The notes below the pieces were generated by a model. It was not told where the DNA came from and searched no databases. It saw nothing but the letters and a program-made list of their open reading frames with translations. The position numbers were made by a program, and so were the translations under genes. DNA of 47,233 nt from RGIG7111 sp036839975 (GTDB lineage: Bacteria > Bacillota > Clostridia > Peptostreptococcales > Anaerovoracaceae): assembly GCA_036839975.1 (NCBI GenBank), contig DAISVU010000011.1, positions 1 through 47,233 of the forward strand, in the 5' to 3' direction. Each line of letters opens with the position of its first letter. The stretch's first letter is position 1. Shown piece by piece: positions 8,875 to 17,285 of this stretch.

Positions 8875-8910
8875 AAGACCCCGTTTACTGCAGCGTGTAA
8901 ACGGGGTCTT
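8875..8910 (+). terminator. Terminator hairpin after thrC
   Basis: A perfect 14-bp stem (8875-8888 with 8897-8910) encloses an 8-base loop, 21 bases after the thrC stop. No U-run follows, so it may end transcription together with Rho or protect the 3' end. Confidence 0.7.
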
Positions 8911-9088
8911 GTCAGTATATGAATGTTTTAGTATTATTTCGCAAGTATTCGCAAATTAGTTAAAATATTATCAAACTTTTGCGTGTTTGTCTATATATAA
9001 TTTCAAAATATAGTGAAAAGTAATATATCGTGTTAAATCTTCAGGACACTTCGCAAAGATATTGAACGATATAAATAAGCACTTTTGC

Positions 9089-9117
9089 TTGAAATAATAT
9101 TGATGCTATGTTAGATT
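9089..9117 (+). promoter_or_regulatory. Candidate promoter of tRNA-Ser
   Basis: TTGAAA (9089-9094) is followed after 17 bases by TAGATT (9112-9117), about 70 bases before the tRNA. The rest of the 8911-9188 gap shows only a weak AAACTTT/AAAGTTT hairpin with a T-run at 9143-9172. Confidence 0.4.
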
Positions 9118-9188
9118 ATTATTTGGTCCAGCACACAGATTGAAACTTTACGGGATCAAGGAAAGTTTTTTTGAAACCGTAGACATAT

Positions 9189-9276
9189 GGAGGATTGACC
9201 GAGTGGCTAAGGAGCTCGCCTGGAAAGCGAGTAAGGCGTAACAGCCCCGCGGGTTCGAGTCCCGTGTCCTCCGCCA
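9189..9276 (+). tRNA. tRNA-Ser (anticodon GGA)
   Basis: The 88-base gene has a 7-bp acceptor stem (GGAGGAT with GTCCTCC), the anticodon stem CTCGC/GCGAG around loop CTGGAAA (anticodon GGA, reading UCC and UCU), a long class II variable arm, a TTCGAGT T-loop, discriminator G and an encoded CCA. Its last 21 bases recur at 14508-14528, so it is the attachment site of the island that follows. The tRNA itself stays intact. Confidence 0.97.
9256..9276. repeat. attL-like direct repeat (3' end of tRNA-Ser)
   Basis: This 21-base segment, from the T-loop to the CCA end, is repeated in the same orientation at 14508-14528 with one mismatch. It marks the left boundary of the island. Confidence 0.85.
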
Positions 9277-9368
9277 ATGATCCCTTGGAATCATTGCATT
9301 ATTTTAGGGGATTTTTATTAAGTACTATTTCTGGGTTTTGGGAACTATTTTGAGAAACAATTCAAGAA

Positions 9369-10338
9369 ATGAATGATTATAACGATTTAATAAAAATTTT
9401 TTCAGAGTCAGAATATATTAATAAGTTTTCAAGGCGTTCTGGATCTGTTTAAGCTTCTGATTTTCCGTATGCCGATCAAAAAAATAATTATTATAAGTTG
9501 TAGCTATTCTTTATAAACTACTGTTCGATACTTATGGAAGAGATCAGCTAATAGAGTATGACTGGAGCGAGGATCACTCTCGGAACAACATGCAGGAATC
9601 TGCCATATGAATGGCATTCTTCTAATATTATGACTTATTCATAAACCTATAGGGAGGGACGATCAAACATATTATAGAAAGTAGATGCGAATTGGTTGCA
9701 TCATATAAAGACGTCAAAGCATGCTTTGAGGACTATAAAATAAGGGGTAGGTTGATAGCAAAATACGACCTATCAATTTTGATTACAGGATTCAAAATCT
9801 TAAAGATACAGATGACATATGGAATCAAAGCGCTCCCTGTGTAATCACTACAGACGATATGGTTTGTATCGTTTTAGAGGATAGGGACGATATGGAGATA
9901 TATTTTAGTGGATAAAGACCAATAATACTGGGATATAATACAGCCGACTTCAGTAAATACCTCGACTCTGATGGATGGTGTTATACTTTGAATACAATGT
10001 TTGGAGACTGTCTTGGACATACTATAATTGATGTCAGGATTGAATACTTTGATAATGGTATGTGGCTCTCTTCATACAAAGATATCAATATGAGTGATGA
10101 AGTTGATATTGTTCGGCAGATACGTTTCGATTTGAAGGGTGGTACAGCGCTGGTTGCATCGGGATTGATAGATTGGTTTGCATTCAAGTATATCCGGGAT
10201 TTCGGAGAACCTGTAAAATTTGGTTCAGATATCTTTTCTCCGATATGGATAGAGAAATACTTAATGAAATCTTATTTAATGAAGTGGAGTAGACCGAATA
10301 TGATGGACTATGATAAATACACTTTATTATTGAGATAG
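9369..10338 (+). pseudogene. Remnants of one or more unidentified genes
   Basis: Short frames in succession look like one or two genes broken by indels: M-N-D-Y-N-D-L-I at 9369-9452, then LFDTYGRDQLIEYDWSEDH near 9520-9609, IIESRCELVASYKDVKACF near 9663, and CVITTDDMVCIVLEDRDDM ending at 9915. The last stretch is open from about 9930 to 10338 and contains GDCLGHTIIDVRIEYFDNG. Its only internal start is a TTG at 9988 without a ribosome binding site, and coding character continues upstream of that TTG. I do not recognise the family. Confidence 0.5.
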
Positions 10339-10365
10339 TGTTACCTTTACAGTTTGGAGAGCAAA

Positions 10366-10788
10366 ATGGAAGATCAGAGTACAAGAAAACTTCTTGCATT
10401 ATACAATTTCATATACAAACTTAATGAAATGCGATTCAAGGCAGTTAAGGATATTAAGCAACAGAATCGTTATCTTTTCGTTAAGGATATTCCTATATCA
10501 GATTACGTAAAACTGAATAAGCATCCATTGGATACTATCAGGACAGAAGAGGATCCCCTTTTATTTAGTATAAAGAAACCTGCTTTCTCTTCATGTCCTG
10601 AACCTCCGGCAGAAATTGAAAACTGGATAACTCCTGAAATAGGTTGGGGTAATTATGAAATATCAGTATCGCACAAAGAAAGAATCACAATAAAAACAGA
10701 AAAGTACAATAGTAAAGCCTATGAGATCGAACATGAGGCATTTGAAGATTCGGATGATCGCATTATTGCTTACGATCATTGGAGATGA
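10366..10788 (+). pseudogene. N-terminal fragment of an SF1 helicase-like protein
   Basis: The 140-residue frame begins at an ATG five bases after GGAGA. It reads like the N-terminal region of large UPF1-type SF1 helicases: KLLALYNFIYKLNEMRFK, then PPAEIENWI, and FEDSDDRIIAYDHW just before the place where intact proteins continue to the Walker A motif. It stops at a TGA right there, and the Walker A region is absent. The next helicase segment continues in another frame, so this is the first of three pieces. Confidence 0.6.
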
Positions 10789-12067
10789 ATTACAGAATCT
10801 TTGTGTATCTATTCTTGACGATTCCAAGAAAGATATGAATAAGTCGATAGATGGTATCATAGAATATATATCAAGCCCTGGCCATTCTGACATAGATCTT
10901 GTTAGAAGAATTCGGAAAGAATCACAAGACAGAGAAAGAATTTTTGCTGATTTGGCTGAAGTAAGGAAGAAGCTTTATAAGATTAAATGTAGCGAGATTA
11001 ATTCATTTGATTATAATGGGCAAGCATACTCCCCGGCAGAAATAGGTCGATTTGTACGTGACGGTAAAGGATCTTTAGATTATATCCCTGGAAATGTTAA
11101 GAAGAGTGCTGTATTGCCTTTGAGCAAGGAAGAAATCAAAGAACTATATAAAACTAATTCCGAAATCTCTAAAGAAGAAGAATCGGAATTACATTACGGG
11201 CTGCTTGACTCAGCGAATCTTATTTCGGTAGAAGACTTTAATAAATATTTAAGTCTTAAGGAATCAATAGAGTCTAAAGCACAAAAATTGTCAGAGATGC
11301 TATCAGACAACCCTGATATGATTTTCAATGGACGTTCCGTGAATATTGTCGGAAGAAGTCAATCGTTGATCACGTATAGCGATTCGAGCGATTTCAAATC
11401 ACTATACAATTTTGATTTAAACATACCTGATCATAAATGGGTTGTTCGTTTGATTATTGATGGAAAAAGAGGAGCAGGATATCGTAAGATATGGGAAGAT
11501 TTGTTCCAACAGGCTCGAAAAACAAAAGACTTTGCGACAAAGAATGCCTCAGTTTTGATTTCAAATGACTTTAAGATAAATGGAGTACTAATAGGTTCAT
11601 CATTTGACTCTGATATGAGAGATATTGAAATGAGGCTCAAACAGAAGGGTACTATTTCAAGGTTTGATTTTCTGCGACATAAAGGCTGGAAAGAGATTTT
11701 CAGAAAGATTGCTATTAATGGCACTTCTGTAATTGATAGTCATGACTATAAGACAGCACTTGTCTATCTTAAACTATATTCCTTGAGGAAAACGCTTTCA
11801 AAAATATGGGATGGGATAATGATCGGCTATGGTGAAAATCCGTTCGATCAATTGGGAGAAACCCCTGAGGAAACAGTTCTGAACATTATTTCAGGATCAA
11901 AGAAATATCTTGATTGGTATAAAAACATATATGAAGATTTGATAAATAAAGCTCGTGTTACGGGCATCCATATAAACCTGTTATTTGGGCCCCTCCCTGT
12001 TGATGAGAAGGCGAGAGCAGTCGAGATTATTGACACGCTTCGCAAGGTACGACTTACGATCCACTGA
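10721..12067 (+). pseudogene. Middle fragment of the SF1 helicase-like protein
   Basis: The open frame spans 448 codons, but helicase-like sequence begins only near 10780 with GDELQNLCVSILDD. That segment normally follows Walker A in this family. The rest is the long helical insert between motifs I and II (LVRRIRKESQDRERIFADL and onward). It ends at LTIH-stop before the expected Walker B (DEAxQ-type) motif, so the middle piece lacks both nucleotide-binding motifs. Its 16 codons before 10769 overlap the upstream fragment and are unlikely to be genuine. Both ends carry CTTACGATC. Confidence 0.55.
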
Positions 12068-13710
12068 TGCTCCGAGAGCATTTTAGGTGTGTATCTGAAA
12101 TAATAGGGTTCAGTAATATGTTGTCTTATGATTGGAAGATTAAGCCTTTACGTGATGGCAGTGATTGCAGAACGGTGCCTCCTATAGTATCTTATCGTGC
12201 TAAAGACGGTGAACGCAGAGGTAAAGATAAAATAAATGTCAATGAAGCAAAAAGTATTGTGGCCTTAATATATGCATGTATTGAGCAGCCTGAGTATGAA
12301 GATAAAACTTTTGGTGTCATATCATTGTTGGGCAGTGAACAGGCATATCTCATACAGGAAATGATACAAAATAGGATTGAACAGAAATATGTTGAAGAAA
12401 GGGAAATACTTTGCGGTGATGCATCTAACTTCCAAGGCGATGAGAGAGATATCATTTTCATATCACTTGTTGATAGCAATTTAAGCGATGGCCCTTTGAA
12501 TAAGGTAACGGAAGGACAGGGGAGATCCACACAACAGAGCTATAACGTTGCGGTTTCTCGAGCAAAAGATCAGCTTTGGGTTGTCCATTCACTTGATTAT
12601 CAAAACGATTTAAAATCAGATGATATGCGTAGGCGCTTATTGGAATATGCTGAAGATCCGCATTCGTTTACTAATATCATGTCCGAAGTTTCAAAAAAAG
12701 CTGATTCGCCTTTTGAAGAATCTGTCGCTGGCAAACTGATTTCAGAAGGATATAATGTCATACAACAGTGGTCAGTTGGATCATATAGAATAGATATGGT
12801 GGTTAAATGTAACGATAAAAAAGTTGCGATTGAATGCGATGGTGAAAGGTATCACAGCGGAGAGGAAAAGGTTCGCGAAGATATAGAAAGACAGAGCATT
12901 CTTGAACGTGCGGGATGGAGATTCATTCGTATCCGAGGAAGTGAGTATTACAGCGATTCTGAAGCCACAATGAAGCGCGTTATCAATGAAATAAAGGCAT
13001 ATGATATATATCCGGAAGCTGCGCTTTCAGAAAAGACATCGACTGAAGAACCTGAAATCCTGATTCGAGTCAAACGAAGAGCGAGAGAGATCCTTGATGC
13101 TTGGAATGATGACGATTCATATGAGCGTATAGAAACCAGAAATAATTTGAAAAAATCAAAAGGTCATATTAAATCTGATATAATTAAACAGAAGGATAAA
13201 AACAATAAGAAATCTGTTTCTGGTAAGAAAGGTGCTAAAAATAAATTAGAGAAGATAGAGTACAGTAAAATAGATCTTATTGAGTGGTCGAATATCGCAG
13301 GTCGTCATGGGGAAAAAACGGAAAATGGGTCGGTATTAAAAAAAGACAATAATAGAATAAAACCACCTAAAGAGAGAAAAACCACAGAGAAAAAGAAAGT
13401 AGAACATACAGATCAGCTCACCTTTTCGGATAGTAGGATTAGTAAGTCCGAAGTTGGCAAAAATAGGTCCAAGTCAAAGAATAAGGGCGATAATGCGGGT
13501 GAGGATCTTATCAAATTGCTTAGCGATAATAATATCAATTATATCGATAAACGAAGTGAATCAGATATAGTTTGGGTGCCAGTCACCTCTGATACGAAAA
13601 ATGATGCTGAGATAGTTATATCTAAAACAAGTTATAAGTATGAATTTGAGCATCGTGGTGCGATAGCAACAGATAATAAACCGGCTATTAGGATTATGGT
13701 GAAGTTATAA
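12067..13710 (+). pseudogene. C-terminal fragment: SF1 helicase domain 2 plus PD-(D/E)xK nuclease
   Basis: The 547-codon frame opens with LREHFRCVSEIIGFSN, the segment that follows motif III in UPF1-like helicases. It holds FQGDERDIIFISL (motif V region) and YNVAVSRAKDQLWVVHS (motif VI). Residues about 215-320 form a DUF559/Vsr-like nuclease with RIDMVV...VAIECDGERYHS (D...E-x-D core) and a GWRFIRIRGSEYY tail. A Lys-rich linker and an unassigned 60-residue end follow. The first ATG has no ribosome binding site and is internal to the family alignment. If translated, the nuclease could still fold, but the helicase cannot hydrolyse ATP. Confidence 0.7.
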
Positions 13711-13759
13711 TTTTGAATTATTTCTTTAGACTAGTCTAGTATAGATGAGGAAGGCTAAT

Positions 13760-14008
13760 ATGGCAAAAGATGATTTTAAACATGAAATTATTAACATTAT
13801 AGGAACAATATCAGAAGGGAAAAAAGGCTGGAAGAAAGAACTAACTCGCATAAGTTGGAATGGAGCGGAACCTAAATATGATATTCGTTCTTGGAGTGAT
13901 GATCATCAGAAAATGAGTAAGGGTATTACAATGGATGAAGAAGAGCTCCGTGTTTTAAAAGTTCTTATTGATAAAGAAATAGAATACTTAGATTCTGACA
14001 CTTTTTGA
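13760..14008 (+). CDS. YdbC/PC4-like single-stranded nucleic acid binding protein
   Basis: The 82-residue protein matches the YdbC/PC4 pattern: an amphipathic N-terminal strand, then GKKGWKKELTRISWNGAEPK, YDIRSWSDDHQKMSKGIT and a C-terminal helix EEELRVLKVLIDKE. Family members bind single-stranded DNA as dimers and are common on mobile elements. GAGGAAGG lies 5 bases before the ATG at 13760, which I prefer to the in-frame ATG at 13745. It is the only apparently intact gene of the island. It sits 49 bases after the helicase-nuclease fragment, which suggests they once worked together. Confidence 0.85.
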   Translation: MAKDDFKHEIINIIGTISEGKKGWKKELTRISWNGAEPKYDIRSWSDDHQKMSKGITMDEEELRVLKVLIDKEIEYLDSDTF

Positions 14009-14507
14009 TTTAAGGACCAATGCTATGATGAGTCGTGTTATTATTTATAGCTCATTATTAATTATAGAAATTGAGAGCATTTCACTCTAAATAGTGTAAT
14101 TATTCTTGTGCAGTATGATAAAGATAAGTCTGTTCAGAACTTATTTTTTTGATATTTACATGGTAAGAAAAACACATAAAGAGTTTAGTAGGGATTTCAA
14201 TTTAAAAAATTCACATGCGGATTCATAAGATACACGATCATATATGGTATTCAAGGCCCAATGACCTTTTAAATGGCTAGGGCTACTCTTTGTGTAGCAG
14301 AGAAAGAACTGATTTTAAAAGGCAAAAAGTAATGAATGGTTTATCAAGAAACTTGCGGACCGCAAGAATACTTTGATGAGGCGTTACATGAAATTGATTA
14401 AATGAAATTAAATAGCAGTGATATTTGAGAACAGCTGAAATGTGGCAACGCTTCAAGCCTCTTTTTTGCAATGTATTCAGCTGTTTGAGTACTTTCAGAA
14501 CTTACTC
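14009..14507. other. Non-coding right end of the island
   Basis: This 500-base AT-rich stretch has no convincing frame in either direction and no RNA gene I can recognise. It probably carries the eroded end of the island next to the attR-like repeat. Confidence 0.5.
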
Positions 14508-14528
14508 CGAGTCACGTGTCCTCCGCCA
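14508..14528. repeat. attR-like partial copy of the tRNA-Ser 3' end
   Basis: The 21 bases match 9256-9276 with one C-to-A change in the T-arm. The rest of a tRNA is absent upstream, so this copy is a boundary scar, not a gene. Confidence 0.85.
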
Positions 14529-14540
14529 GAAAAATGCGTA

Positions 14541-14578
14541 GGCTCCTGACTTTCAGAGATGAAGTCGGGAGCCTTTTT
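14541..14578 (+). terminator. Rho-independent terminator, probably the original tRNA-Ser terminator
   Basis: A 12-bp stem (14541-14552 with 14562-14573, one G-T pair) with a 9-base loop is followed by TTTTT. It lies 12 bases after the scar of the tRNA end, the usual distance of a terminator from a tRNA. No other gene upstream needs it. Confidence 0.85.
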
Positions 14579-14757
14579 GCATGGAGAGATTAGTCGGAAC
14601 CTTCTTTTGAAATCGAAATTTAAATGGGCTTGAGACAGTATGGGATCTTTGAATCTGTGAATTTCCGTTTGAAAAAGTGCGATTAGACATGATTGTAACA
14701 ATACCGTTACGGTTTTTCTTATGCACGGATTGCGGTTGGGTTTGTTTTATGCAAACC

Positions 14758-14786
14758 TTGAAATTTGATTTATTTCAGGGTATAAT
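14758..14786 (+). promoter_or_regulatory. Promoter of the methyltransferase gene
   Basis: TTGAAA (14758-14763), 17 bases, then a perfect TATAAT (14781-14786). The last base of the -10 box is the first base of the operator at 14786-14807, a layout expected for repression. Confidence 0.75.
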
Positions 14787-14807
14787 TAGTTAGCGGATGC
14801 TAACTAA
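14786..14807. promoter_or_regulatory. MarR-type operator
   Basis: TTAGTTAGC and GCTAACTAA form a perfect 9-bp inverted repeat around GGAT, abutting the -10 box. TTAG-TTAGC half-sites are typical of MarR-family repressors. No MarR gene is in the window, so the regulator must be elsewhere. Confidence 0.65.
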
Positions 14808-14935
14808 GCTCTTGCAAATTGTATTGCGCGTTTTCAGTAATTAGAAAATCCATGGAAGATATAAGAATATGCGATTTTCGTACTGAATTCGATATGCTGA
14901 CTGTAAAACATATTACAGTAGAAAGGATAATTATT

Positions 14936-15937
14936 ATGATTAACAATGCAAGTATCTATGAACAACTTACATCTCTGCCGTATCTCCCGACTTATATGCA
15001 GCTTATGCAGGGAGCTATTGAATTAGAAGTGTTTTCACAGCTTGAAAATTATGTCACTGCAGAAGATCTGTCACAAAAAATGAACTGGGATGACGGTAAT
15101 ACTTTTAATATTTTGAAGGGGCTGTACAGTCTCGGGTATCTTGAAAGAAAAGGCGATGCATTCAAAAATATGCCTGAAGCATCAAAATATCTTGTAAAGG
15201 GGAAGCCTTCATATATGGGAGGTATTTTGCATTTCTTCTACAATAACCCGGGAATGACCCCCGGAGATGTGGCGCATCAGGTTAAGGAAGGACCGATGCC
15301 TATGGAAGAGACACAGAAGTCTATGGATTATGCGGCATACGGGGAGTCAATGCGTGAAGCACAATCGGGGATACGTCAGCAGGAGCTGCTGGATATTATA
15401 CGCAGTCTTCCTGAAAATAAATCTATTAAAAGGATTTTGGACCTCGGATGCGGTGCAGGCTGTTTCGGAATCGCCGCGGTTCAGGATGTGCCGGGACGTA
15501 CAGGGGTTATTTTCGATATGCCGTCTATGCGCAGCATAATGGAAGAAACTGTAGAGCTTTCGGATATGCAGGACAGGATCTCAATCAAAACCGGGGATTT
15601 TAATAAGGATGACATAGGTGGAGCGTATGATCTGATTATATGTTCAGCCATTATGCTTTTTGCAATTCCCAAAGGCAAAGATTTCTTTGCAAAACTAAAA
15701 GAGGGGTTGAACCCTGGGGGAGTAGTTCTCTGCTTGAATGAAGGGATTGAGTCAGATTATTCGGGACCGTGGGATATGGTTATGGGATTTATGACATTTA
15801 ACCTGCAAGGTGTGCCAATGGGGGTCATTAAAGGGCAGGTTGCGGATGCGGCAACGGCAGGAGGTTTTAATTCAATAGAAAACCGCAGTATTCTTCTCGG
15901 AACGGGAATGCATGATATAAATATCCTGAGGAATTAA
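14936..15937 (+). CDS. SAM-dependent methyltransferase with N-terminal winged helix
   Basis: The 333-residue protein has an N-terminal winged-helix dimerisation domain (about 1-90, with TAEDLSQKMNWDD and LYSLGYLERKG). A class I methyltransferase domain follows, with motif I RILDLGCGAGCFGIAAV near residue 165. This is the layout of small-molecule O-methyltransferases. The substrate is unknown. The ATG at 14936 follows GAAAGGA by 8 bases; the longer frame from 14819 begins too near the promoter and has no ribosome binding site. With the MarR-like operator upstream, expression is probably induced by an aromatic or toxic ligand. Confidence 0.82.
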   Translation: MINNASIYEQLTSLPYLPTYMQLMQGAIELEVFSQLENYVTAEDLSQKMNWDDGNTFNILKGLYSLGYLERKGDAFKNMPEASKYLVKGKPSYMGGILHFFYNNPGMTPGDVAHQVKEGPMPMEETQKSMDYAAYGESMREAQSGIRQQELLDIIRSLPENKSIKRILDLGCGAGCFGIAAVQDVPGRTGVIFDMPSMRSIMEETVELSDMQDRISIKTGDFNKDDIGGAYDLIICSAIMLFAIPKGKDFFAKLKEGLNPGGVVLCLNEGIESDYSGPWDMVMGFMTFNLQGVPMGVIKGQVADAATAGGFNSIENRSILLGTGMHDINILRN

Positions 15938-15984
15938 TAGAAAATGCGTATTTGATGGTAAAAACATAAAGGATATTTGAAATA

Positions 15985-16038
15985 AAAAGAATTTTTAAGA
16001 ATGATCAGAGCAGTAATTTTCTTCGAAATTCTTTTTTT
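15985..16038 (+). terminator. Possible terminator after the methyltransferase
   Basis: AAAAGAATTT and AAATTCTTTT can pair across an internal partly paired loop, ending in a run of seven T. The stem is all A-T apart from one pair, so the call is weak. Confidence 0.4.
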
Positions 16039-16163
16039 GATTATTTCGGGAAGGGTATATGTACAGTTCTAAATCATTGCTGTATATGCTATACTGGTTT
16101 TAGTGACATTTCAAAGAGCAATTAAATGTGTAAAAGTTACATAAGAGTCATCGGGAGTATAGT

Positions 16164-16685
16164 ATGATCAAAGACATAAAACTTGTGATATGGGATATGG
16201 ACTATATCTTTTGGAGAGGCATAATTTCAGATGGTGATGTCTTTTTATATCATAAGCGGGTTGACTTTTTAAAAAGACTTGTCGATCATGGAGTTATCAA
16301 TTCTATCTGCTCTAAAAATACGTATTCAAAGGTCAGAAAAAAGCTTGAGGAACATAATGTATGGAAGTATTTCGTGTTTCCCGACATAAGCTGGGAGCCA
16401 AAAGGCGAACGTCTGAGAGGAATTCTGGATGCTTGCGGGGTAAGATCTAAAGAAGCCCTTTTTATAGATGATACGGCAAGCAATCTTATAGAAGCGGACA
16501 GGTACTGTCCGCATATTCACGCTATAGCGCCGATACTTCTCACAGAAGAATTTATGACTGACTTTACCGGATATAAAAAAGACTCATCGTACAGTCAGCT
16601 CAAAAAATACAGACGGCTCGAGAAGCGGATGAACTGGTCGGAAAGACAGGCAAATGAACAGATTCAGCCAGCCATTATATATTGA
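16164..16685 (+). CDS. FkbH-like HAD-superfamily protein, C-terminally truncated
   Basis: The 173-residue protein shows the FkbH-type HAD domain: WDMDYIFWRGI at residues 10-20 (the DxD nucleophile pair is kept, where the family usually has DLDNTLW), SICSKN (second motif), WEPKGERL (lysine motif) and LFIDDTASN (acidic motif). FkbH relatives load glyceryl units onto carrier proteins and usually continue into an acyltransferase-like region. This one stops just after the HAD domain. A short open stretch in another frame follows (to about 16748), so truncation by frameshift is possible. An extended -10 TGCTATACT at 16087-16095 may drive it. Confidence 0.65.
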   Translation: MIKDIKLVIWDMDYIFWRGIISDGDVFLYHKRVDFLKRLVDHGVINSICSKNTYSKVRKKLEEHNVWKYFVFPDISWEPKGERLRGILDACGVRSKEALFIDDTASNLIEADRYCPHIHAIAPILLTEEFMTDFTGYKKDSSYSQLKKYRRLEKRMNWSERQANEQIQPAIIY

Positions 16686-16847
16686 ATGACGGGATAACCT
16701 TCTGCCGAAAACCTCAAGATTGGTCACAGCAGTCTTTTATAAAATAAAAGCTGCGGCTCTCCGGCTATATGCTTTTTGCATATTTTATTTTGTGGTAAAA
16801 TATCAGGAACAGAAATATTATATGATAATCAGCCGCAGAGAGGTATC

Positions 16848-17285
16848 GTGTACAAAGAAAAGATGACGGATAAGAGAGTGATAAAAAATGAAAATGAAAC
16901 GTGTGAATTTGCACTTGAGCTTGCAAAGAATCTGGCGCCAGGGAGTGTAATTGCGCTTAAAGGGGAGCTGGGAACGGGGAAGACAACTCTCACAAAATAT
17001 ATAGCAGAAGGTCTTGGCATAAGTGAGGTGATCACGAGTCCGACATTTACTATTATTCACGAATACCGAAGCGGAAGGCTGCCCATGTATCATTTTGATG
17101 TTTATAGGCTTTGTGATGAAGAAGAAATGTACGAACTGGGATATGAGGAATACTTCTTCGGTGACGGTGTTTGCGTGGTCGAATGGGCGGATACGATAGA
17201 AGAACTGATTCCGGAAGATGCTGTTTGGATAAATATTAAATACGGCAGCGGACCTGAAGAGAGGATATACGAATGTACATTTTAG
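16848..17285 (+). CDS. tsaE: tRNA threonylcarbamoyladenosine biosynthesis ATPase
   Basis: TsaE is the P-loop ATPase that drives the TsaB-TsaD complex in making t6A at position 37 of tRNAs reading ANN codons. GELGTGKTTLTKYIAEGLG is Walker A; SPTFTIIHEY, YHFDVYRL and CVVEWAD complete the family pattern. I choose the GTG at 16848, 4 bases after AGAGAGG; the ATG at 16863 is a good alternative because the conserved region starts after it. The stop overlaps the tsaB start by 13 bases, which indicates translational coupling. Confidence 0.92.
   Translation: MYKEKMTDKRVIKNENETCEFALELAKNLAPGSVIALKGELGTGKTTLTKYIAEGLGISEVITSPTFTIIHEYRSGRLPMYHFDVYRLCDEEEMYELGYEEYFFGDGVCVVEWADTIEELIPEDAVWINIKYGSGPEERIYECTF

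Larger units (their letters stand above)
9277..14528 (+). mobile_element. Decayed genomic island inserted at tRNA-Ser
   Basis: The 5.2-kb segment lies between the tRNA 3' end and a second copy of that end. Its contents differ from the flanking core genes in being AT-rich, fragmented and defence-like: a helicase-nuclease in pieces, a YdbC/PC4-like gene and debris. No integrase or excisionase remains, so it should be immobile unless helped in trans. The hairpin at 14541-14578 is probably the original tRNA terminator, displaced by the insertion. Confidence 0.8.

Noticed and set aside
9143..9172. Terminator just upstream of tRNA-Ser
   Set aside because: The 7-bp stem has only one G-C pair and lies between the candidate tRNA promoter and the tRNA, so a real terminator there is unlikely.
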